From: Kangiella sp.
GTDB lineage: Bacteria; Pseudomonadota; Gammaproteobacteria; Enterobacterales; Kangiellaceae
Length of the DNA: 6,061 nucleotides
Reading direction: 5' to 3'
NCBI GenBank assembly: GCA_002733465.1
Contig: NVVT01000026.1
Span: 13,957-20,017 of the forward strand
Positions 1 to 5,800 of the stretch are shown here, in pieces; position 1 is the stretch's first letter, and each line of letters begins with the position of its first letter. The translations under genes and the position numbers were made by a program. The notes under the pieces are model-generated. The model did not search any database and was not told the DNA's origin. It was given only the letters and a program-made list of their open reading frames with translations.

Positions 1-635
1 GTACTTTAGCGGCTTCTCTTGCTGCCGGAACTAGTATAGAAGATGCCGTCACTTACGCCAATGCGGCGGCTGGTATTGTCGTTGGAAAATTAGGCACAGC
101 CACCGTAGGTGCCCATGAATTAAGAAGAAGATTACGGACTATGGGAAATGCTGGCTCAGGTAGTATGACCAAAGAACAGCTATTAACTGTGGTAGAAGAA
201 TCAAAAGCTCATGGAGAAAAAATAGTGATGACCAATGGCTGTTTTGATATTCTTCATGCGGGACATGTCAATTATTTACAACAAGCAAAAAAGATGGGCG
301 ATCGACTAATTGTCGCCGTAAATAGTGATGAATCAGTTACATCTTTAAAAGGTGAAGGTCGACCGGTAAATTCTTTAGAAAGACGCATGTCTGTTTTAGC
401 GGCTCTTGGTTCAGTGGATTGGGTTGTTTCTTTTTCAGAAGACACACCAAAATCACTTATATGTGATATTTTGCCTGATGTTTTAGTAAAAGGTGGCGAT
501 TATAAAGTAGAACAAATTGCCGGTGCGGACTGTGTATTAGAATATGGTGGTAGTGTGGAAGTTGTAGAGTTTATTGACGGAGTGTCCACTAGCAAAATTA
601 TCGAATCTATTCACTCTTCAAAAACAGCCTCGTAA
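1..635 (+). CDS. hldE: Bifunctional HldE, 3' part: D-glycero-beta-D-manno-heptose-7-phosphate kinase / heptose-1-phosphate adenylyltransferase (5' truncated by window edge)
   Basis: HldE makes ADP-heptose for the LPS inner core in the cytoplasm. Its N-terminal PfkB kinase phosphorylates heptose-7-phosphate at C1, and its C-terminal nucleotidyltransferase adds AMP to heptose-1-phosphate. The frame is open from base 3, giving 210 visible residues. The first ~40 (NAAAGIVVGKLGTATV at about 60-107) are the end of the PfkB domain, so the ATG at 141 is internal and should not be used as the start. The adenylyltransferase half begins near MTKEQLL (165). It has the HxGH nucleotide-binding motif as HAGH at 255-266, inside TNGCFDILHAGHVNYL, then GDRLIVAVNSD, RPVN, VDWVVSFSEDTP, the KGGDY motif near 490-504 and a C-terminal STSKII. 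All of this matches E. coli HldE closely from memory, and the C-terminal half looks full length. The TAA is at 633-635. The gene is likely co-transcribed with the peptidase downstream. Confidence 0.95.
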   Translation, partial: TLAASLAAGTSIEDAVTYANAAAGIVVGKLGTATVGAHELRRRLRTMGNAGSGSMTKEQLLTVVEESKAHGEKIVMTNGCFDILHAGHVNYLQQAKKMGDRLIVAVNSDESVTSLKGEGRPVNSLERRMSVLAALGSVDWVVSFSEDTPKSLICDILPDVLVKGGDYKVEQIAGADCVLEYGGSVEVVEFIDGVSTSKIIESIHSSKTAS

Positions 636-708
636 AATATTTGTTTATGCGCAGGGAGGTCTAGTATTAATCGTTTTAGCATTAATTGTGTTAATAACAA
701 AATCTTAA
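574..708 (+). CDS. Possible small single-pass membrane protein overlapping the hldE 3' end (speculative)
   Basis: In the +1 frame relative to hldE there is a 44-codon ORF from a TTG at 574 to a TAA at 706-708. It follows an in-frame TAG at 565. The N-terminal half is polar and basic (QKQPRK near residues 16-21). The C-terminal half is one very hydrophobic stretch, GGLVLIVLALIVLI, followed by TKS, which is the layout of a small inner-membrane protein. Against it: there is no ATG or GTG start, only weak ribosome binding upstream of the TTG (GAG four bases before), and half of it overlaps hldE. The peptidase's likely Shine-Dalgarno and start also lie inside it. AT-rich sequence read in this frame easily gives Leu/Ile/Val runs, so it may be chance. 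I do not recognise a family. Confidence 0.2.
   Translation: MTECPLAKLSNLFTLQKQPRKIFVYAQGGLVLIVLALIVLITKS
653..660 (+). promoter_or_regulatory. Strong Shine-Dalgarno (AGGGAGGT) for the S41 peptidase
   Basis: AGGGAGGT at 653-660 is the only strong ribosome binding sequence between hldE and the peptidase. Five bases after it is an ATT codon at 666, which opens the peptidase frame with no stop. No ATG, GTG or TTG in that frame lies within a usable distance: the first TTG is 71 bases further on. The site therefore supports a non-canonical ATT start rather than the TTG at 732. Confidence 0.55.
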
Positions 709-1679
709 AACGACTAGTTAATGTATCGTTATTGCTCCTATTAAATACCTCATCTTTATCCGCAAAAAACCTTCCCTCTGAAAAAAACGCCTCTGAAGGC
801 TTTTCCTCTGAAGAGTCACCCGCTAAAAAGCAAGAAATTATTTTACCGCTTGAAGAATTACAAACATTTAGCGAAGTATTTCATCATATAAAAACCAGCT
901 ATCATAAAAATATTTCTGATAAAGAATTAATTAACGCAGCTATATCTGGTATGTTAAATAAGCTAGGCGAACATACGCGTTATTATTCGCAAGAAGAATT
1001 TTCTAAATTTAATGTCGCAAGTAATGGCGAGCGTACAGGCATTCTTTTACCCAGCGTAATATCTGAAGGTTTACCTTCTCCAGTTGGCTACATTGCAATT
1101 AATCAATTCACGAAGAAAACCCCCTCAGAAGTTATTGCTCACCTAAATCAATTAATCCAAGATCACGATACCAGTAGACTGATCATTGATTTGAGAAACA
1201 ATCTGGGTGGCGTACTTGATGCTAGCGTAGATGTTGCTAATTTGTTCTTAGACAAAGGTGTAATCTATTCTTCAAAAGGAAAATCTATCGAATCTAATAG
1301 AAAAGTAATCGCTGAAAGCCCAGCAATTTTTAAAGATATCACCCTCCTAATAATCATGAATAGAGATTCTGCATCTTCTAGCGAAATTTTGGCGGGCGCT
1401 TTACAAGATAACAAAAGAGCGATTATTCTAGGCGAAATTTCCTATGGCAAAGGAACGATTCAAACGGTTTTTGCACTTAGAAGTGGAGCTGGAATAAAAA
1501 TGACCACTTCAGAATACTTCACTCCAAATGGCAATAAAATTCAAGGGAAAGGTATCGCGCCAGATATAGAACTAGAAACCAAAACCTTAACTCCCGACTT
1601 AGAACTTTCTATTTTTAATGACTTAGCAATTTATCAAGCGTATCTTCTACTAACGACTAAAGTTAAAACAACAAAATAA
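666..1679 (+). CDS. CtpA-like S41 family C-terminal processing peptidase lacking the PDZ domain; probable ATT start
   Basis: Family S41A peptidases are periplasmic Ser-Lys proteases that trim envelope proteins, including cell-wall hydrolases and their regulators. From the ATT at 666 the product is 337 residues. It has a basic n-region (KILKR), a hydrophobic run (VNVSLLLL) and an SLSA|KN cleavage site near residue 33. The TTG at 732 would cut this signal in half and has no ribosome binding site. A Ser/Glu/Lys linker follows, then the CtpA helical N-domain (PLEELQTFSEVFHHIK ... GMLNKLGEHTRYYSQEEF). The core has LRNNLGG, SASSSEI with catalytic Ser237 (codon 1374), YGKGT with Lys262 (1449) and Gln266 (1461), and ends with GKGIAPDIEL. 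The PDZ domain of about 90-100 residues that normally sits between GEF-GG and the GYI-I-QF strand is absent: only about 20 residues link the two parts near 1020-1085. Usual family length is about 400-480. The catalytic residues are intact, so I do not call it a pseudogene. Confidence 0.85.
   Translation: MNRFSINCVNNKILKRLVNVSLLLLLNTSSLSAKNLPSEKNASEGFSSEESPAKKQEIILPLEELQTFSEVFHHIKTSYHKNISDKELINAAISGMLNKLGEHTRYYSQEEFSKFNVASNGERTGILLPSVISEGLPSPVGYIAINQFTKKTPSEVIAHLNQLIQDHDTSRLIIDLRNNLGGVLDASVDVANLFLDKGVIYSSKGKSIESNRKVIAESPAIFKDITLLIIMNRDSASSSEILAGALQDNKRAIILGEISYGKGTIQTVFALRSGAGIKMTTSEYFTPNGNKIQGKGIAPDIELETKTLTPDLELSIFNDLAIYQAYLLLTTKVKTTK
774..818 (+). repeat. Three 15-bp units in the N-terminal linker of the S41 peptidase
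   Basis: CCTCTGAA recurs at 775-782, 790-797 and 805-812, exactly 15 bases apart and in frame. It gives the five-residue pattern PSEKN, ASEGF, SSEES just after the signal peptide. The remaining seven bases of each unit differ, so this is an old or weak tandem duplication in a flexible acidic linker. Confidence 0.5.
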
Positions 1680-1682
1680 TAA

Positions 1683-2429
1683 ATGCCTATTTTAAAACTA
1701 ATAATTTTGGCGCTAATATCAACCTCTTGCATAATGAACGTTGAAGCAGAAGATAGCTTATTAAATCTTGATCAAAAACCAAAAATAGCCATTGTAATAG
1801 ACGACCTCGGTGATAATCTAATCATCGCTAAAAAAATAATAGCTCTTCAAGCAAAACTAACTCTTGGTATTCTACCGCAAACCCCTCAATCAAAAGAAAT
1901 TGCTGAGTTAGCATATAAACAAGGGCATGAAATCATTTTGCATCTTCCAATGGAAGCATATTCTAGACCCGATTTACTTGGTCCTGGTGCTCTTTATGCA
2001 AATATGAGTTTTGAAACATTCCAAAAAGTACTTCGCGAAGATATTGAATCAATACCTCATTTGTCGGGATTTAATAATCATATGGGAAGTTTACTGACTG
2101 AAGGTGAGGAAAAGATGAAATGGGTGATGGAAGAAGCTAAAAACTACTCGCTTTATTTTTTAGATTCTAGAACTTCAAAAAAATCAATTGCAGAACGTAT
2201 TGCTATTCAAAAGGGTGTTCCATCTATAGCTAGAGATATATTTTTAGATCATAACGTCAAATCAAACGACATGATGTTACAACTTAAACACTTAAAGTTT
2301 ATTGCAAAAAAAAATGGTAAAGCGGTTGTTATTTGTCATCCTTATCCTGAGACTTTGGCTTTTTTAAAGGCTGCATTAGAATCTCTAAATAACGAGTTTG
2401 AACTCGTCACCATAAGTGAAATTTTATAG
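1683..2429 (+). CDS. yibQ: YibQ-type divergent polysaccharide deacetylase (Polysacc_deac_2 / DUF610 family), exported
   Basis: The protein has 248 residues, with an N-terminal signal (hydrophobic ILKLIILALIST and a possible VEA|ED cleavage). The Cys at residue 16 within ISTSC could instead make it a lipoprotein, but the lipobox is poor. The mature part shows the family landmarks: IAIVIDDLGDN near residues 35-45 with paired acidic residues, LTLGILPQTP, GHEIILHLPMEA, GFNNHMGS with the conserved His near residue 133, YFLDSRTS, and a C-terminal VVICHPYPET. These are the metal-site and fold positions of the NodB-like deacetylase superfamily. The substrate is unproven, and an envelope glycan is inferred. 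The ATG follows a tandem TAA TAA ending the peptidase gene, with only three bases between genes and no clear Shine-Dalgarno, so translational coupling is likely. CtpA and YibQ genes are neighbours in many Gammaproteobacteria, commonly with gpmI and envC. Here hldE takes the upstream place. Confidence 0.9.
   Translation: MPILKLIILALISTSCIMNVEAEDSLLNLDQKPKIAIVIDDLGDNLIIAKKIIALQAKLTLGILPQTPQSKEIAELAYKQGHEIILHLPMEAYSRPDLLGPGALYANMSFETFQKVLREDIESIPHLSGFNNHMGSLLTEGEEKMKWVMEEAKNYSLYFLDSRTSKKSIAERIAIQKGVPSIARDIFLDHNVKSNDMMLQLKHLKFIAKKNGKAVVICHPYPETLAFLKAALESLNNEFELVTISEIL
2392..2407 (-). terminator. Weak hairpin just beyond the small lipoprotein-like gene; possible terminator
   Basis: ACGAGTTTGAACTCGT is a perfect inverted repeat: a 6-bp stem with a four-base loop, or 7 bp if the loop closes. 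Read on the - strand it lies 16 bases past the small gene's stop and is followed by TTATTTAG, a broken T-rich tract. It sits inside the end of yibQ, and on the + strand no T-run follows it. It is the only reasonable terminator candidate between the converging genes, but it is weak. Confidence 0.3.
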
Positions 2430-2804
2430 TAACATCTTATTTAGTAGCTTCAATTTAACTTTAAAAATTTTATTTTCCTCATCATCTTTAGACATTACAT
2501 ATCCGTTAGTAGAATATAACCAGACATTAAATGTCGTATTTTCTTTTACAGTTATTTCAAAGTCAAAATTGGGAAGTCTCTTCAATTTAACTTCTATTCG
2601 CTCATCTAGCGCTTTTTGTAACACAGAAATTTCATTTACTTCAATTACCTTAGTGCCATTGATGCTCTTTACACTCCAAAGCTCATCGACAACCTCAGAA
2701 CTTTGGTTTTTTATGTCTTCTTTAACACCTTCATTTTTACAACCGTCACTCATCATAATTAAAAATAATAACGATAACCCTTTTATTAATTGGTTCAAAA
2801 ACAT
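2424..2804 (-). CDS. Small lipoprotein-like exported protein of unknown function
   Basis: A 126-residue protein that I do not recognise. It has one Lys in the n-region, a hydrophobic stretch (GLSLLFLIMM), then SDGC with Cys22. This suggests a lipoprotein, though the Asp before Gly-Cys makes the lipobox atypical. The mature part is acidic and basic with alternating hydrophobic positions (IEVKLKRL, FEITVKE, IFKVKLKLL), as in a small beta-rich domain. The + strand ORF over the same bases is Ser/Phe/Leu-rich, as expected for the shadow of a Glu/Lys-rich gene, so the - strand was chosen. Start choice is unclear. The ATG is directly preceded by six Gs with no spacer, whereas the TTG at 2796-2798 would put that G-run at a normal six-base distance. 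An in-frame stop at 2835-2837 rules out a longer form. It lies 62 bases downstream of the metalloprotease gene on the same strand, and its TAA overlaps the end of yibQ. Confidence 0.65.
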   Translation of the reverse strand: MFLNQLIKGLSLLFLIMMSDGCKNEGVKEDIKNQSSEVVDELWSVKSINGTKVIEVNEISVLQKALDERIEVKLKRLPNFDFEITVKENTTFNVWLYSTNGYVMSKDDEENKIFKVKLKLLNKMLL

Positions 2805-2813
2805 CCCCCCTGA

Positions 2814-2842
2814 ACTATAAAGATTTTTGATTTGTTAACCAA
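2814..2842 (-). promoter_or_regulatory. Candidate sigma-70 promoter ahead of the small lipoprotein-like gene
   Basis: On the - strand TTGGTT (2837-2842, 3 of 6 to TTGACA) is followed after exactly 17 bases by TATAGT (2814-2819, 5 of 6 to TATAAT). Transcription would begin about seven bases later, inside the G-run touching the ATG, so the mRNA would have almost no leader. The match could be chance in AT-rich sequence, and the gene could instead be read from the protease transcript. Confidence 0.3.
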
Positions 2843-2866
2843 TTATTCTCCTTATAATTTCAATTA

Positions 2867-5800
2867 TTAACCTTTTCTAAGCCTTCTTATTAATAAAAGT
2901 CCGAGCACTGAAAATAACGGAATGCTACCACCGCCACTACTGCCTCCACCACTGCCACCACCACTTTCAGGTATATCATTTACTGTAATTGTAACGTCAG
3001 CACTGCTTGTCTCACCTGAAGGGTCAGTAACCGTTAATCTAAACGATAGCTGAATAGAGCTAGAGACAGAAGGTGCCGTAAAAGTGCTCGTTGCACTAGT
3101 TGCACTATTTAAAGTCACGCTAGGGCCTGATAACTGAGACCAATCATAAGTCAATGTATCACCATCGGGATCACTGCTTGTAGAACCATTAAGACTGACA
3201 TTCGCTCCCTCATTCACGCTAGTAGCGGTCATTTGAATTGTGGCTGTTGGAGCTTGATTCGGAGCGTTTACAGTAACGTTTACTGTTGCTGTATCCGTTG
3301 CGCCTGCAGTATCAGTGACTGTCACTTCAAAGCTCAACTCTCCAACAGTCAAATCAGAAATACTTAGTATAGAACTAGTTGCACCAGATAAAGTAGCGCT
3401 AGTTCCTGAAGTTTGAACCCAAGAATAAGTGATGTCATCACCATCGGGATCACTACTTGAGCCAGCATCAAGGTTGACTACTTCACCCTCCGTTGCGACT
3501 ATATTATTGCTTGCAACGGAAGCGATTGGCGCATTATTACCATTTATATCAGCAACGTTAACCTCGACAGATGCTGTATCAAACGCTCCTTTATCGTCGC
3601 TAACTGTCACTTCAAAGATTAATGTTTCCTTGACTACAACACTAGGGGTATCGAAATTCGCTTGTGCGCTTGTAGGATTGTTAATAGTAACTGTAGATCC
3701 TGATGTTTGAGTCCAACTAAAAGTAATGGGATCTCCATTAGAATCATTACTCGGAGTCGCGTCAATAATGACATTATCTCCTTCTGTTGCGTCTATTACA
3801 GAATTAACAACCAATGCATCTGGGGCACTATTTGCGTTACAAATAGCTGGTGACGTAGAAATTACAGACCAACTATTTAATGTTCCTAAATCTACTGCAC
3901 CGCTATCAACTAATTTCAAAGACCAAACACCATTATGATCTTCGTTATCAAAAGCTGACAGACTGTTTGCGGGAGCTAAAGTTGTTGGATAAATACCAAT
4001 GATGTCAGCAGCACTGTCGTTACTAGAAGTTTGCACAATAACACTAGTACCAGCTGGTGAGGTTAAGGTCAAAGTCATATCCCCTCGGTAAGTATGAGTA
4101 ATATTCATATCTACAGATATGCTACTTCCAGAAATTGCACCACTTAAAGTTAATTCATCCGTGACACCGGTTGTATTATTATCAGGAATAGCCAATGCTG
4201 GTGACGATGTCTGACTCACATCGCTTCCTAACCCAACGGGAATACTGAAATCAATATTCGAAGTTTGAGCCGAACCATCAGTATAGTTGGTCACTAAACT
4301 GAAATTAAGATCAACACCACAAACATGATCACCTGGAACACTAAATTCATAAGGGGAAGTGTTTGTCTGACTCTCTGACGCGTTCATGTCAGAATAAACC
4401 CCGTTTGCCGTTCCAATTGTTACTCCATTTGTAGATGACGAAAGTGTGCTAGAAACTCCTGTTAAAGTAGTTCCACCGCTATTTTTTAACGCTATATTAA
4501 GAGTGACTGTTTCTCCGGGATCAACGACTGTATTCGAACCTGCTACAACAACATTAACTACATCAATGCTCAAGCTTTCACCTAATATTTCCATTAATTT
4601 AAAGTTACGGTCAAAAACAGAAGCGTGAGAACCCGCAGGAAATAATTCCACAGCTGTACTAACAATAGAAGCAGCCATATCTGGCATTTTTATACCTGAA
4701 CCCAAACCAAACTGAGCTTCCAATATAATTTGATCAACGTCAGATCTGGAAACACCCGCATCGAGTAATTCAAGTAAAGACTCAGCCAAAGGCGTAGACC
4801 ATAGTTCATCTCCTGCAACTCCAGCAATAACTACATGAGCGCCATAAGTTTGTGAAGAATCATAACGAAATGATGTTTGATTGAGTAAACGACCATTCCA
4901 ACAGGCATTGTGACCGTCCCAAGAAAAAGCCCATTCAGGATGGACTATTCGCCCATTTGGGGTGCTATAACTGTAAGAAGCCGCCCAGTAATCACCGAAA
5001 CCTTCTCCCATCGCTCCTGTATCACCACCAGACCAATTGGAGTTTATTGAAGTGTTAATGGCATGACCATATTCATGTAAAATAACATCAACATCTTCAT
5101 TATCATCAACGCAACCGTGACCAAAAGCCAGTTGATTTGCTCCAGGTGAGTAATACGAATTATCGTCACCATTAGCACCATCAGTATCAACTCTTATAGA
5201 AGCAAATTGAATTCCTGTTGCATCAACGAAGCCTAAAGATTGCATATAACGTTGATTTTGATCGATGTGGAAATAAGTCATCGCATCATTAAAAGAATTA
5301 TCACCTCGTTTTGCATTCCAATTACCATCAGTAGTGGTACTTGGAGCAGTTGTAGGGCTATCAAAATCTGCAATGGTCACCCATGGCCCTTCTAAACTAT
5401 AGATACCATTATTTAACGTTACATCTAATAGAGTTCTCGTGAAATAGGCCGCATCAAAGTCAGTAGCTGAAGAGGTATCTTCTAACGTGTCATTATTTAA
5501 TGTCGTTACAGGATCTGGGTCAAAAACTAACGCAGTCGCATCTGCTTTATTAGATTGGCTCACATCATTTTTCTTATTCTCTGATTGAACTAATGACAAA
5601 ACGCTCTGGTAATTTTTATGATATTTTTTCTTGGCAAATGCTTTCCATTTTCCAAAATGGCTTTCAGAATTTGCATTTTTTGATATGGGTAGATCGATTC
5701 TTTTCGCATTGATTACATTGCCTGTAATTGCGTCTAAATAAAACTCCCAGTCTCCGAAGGGCTGAGTTACGATCATATTAACTTTATAGGCAAGTTTGAA

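Noticed and set aside
672..731. Repeated TTAAT-like words between hldE and the peptidase as an operator
   Set aside because: Short, AT-only and inside the likely signal-peptide coding region; not distinguishable from base composition.
732..734. TTG as the start of the S41 peptidase
   Set aside because: It has no ribosome binding site and would truncate the signal peptide. The upstream frame with AGGGAGGT fits better.
2416..2820. 134-codon + strand ORF opposite the small lipoprotein-like gene
   Set aside because: Its Ser/Phe/Leu/Thr-rich composition is what the complement of a Glu/Lys-rich gene gives. It overlaps the yibQ end and has no family features.
2854..2867. Inverted repeat ATAATT-TC-AATTAT after the metalloprotease stop
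   Set aside because: All A/T stem with a two-base loop and no T-run; too weak to call a terminator.
3429..3938. Two + strand ORFs (93 and 70 codons) inside the metalloprotease gene
   Set aside because: They are antisense to the well-recognised PKD-like repeats and P domain, and resemble each other only because those repeats do.
4446..4628. 60-codon + strand ORF
   Set aside because: Antisense to the Ig-like and catalytic parts of the metalloprotease; no recognisable features.
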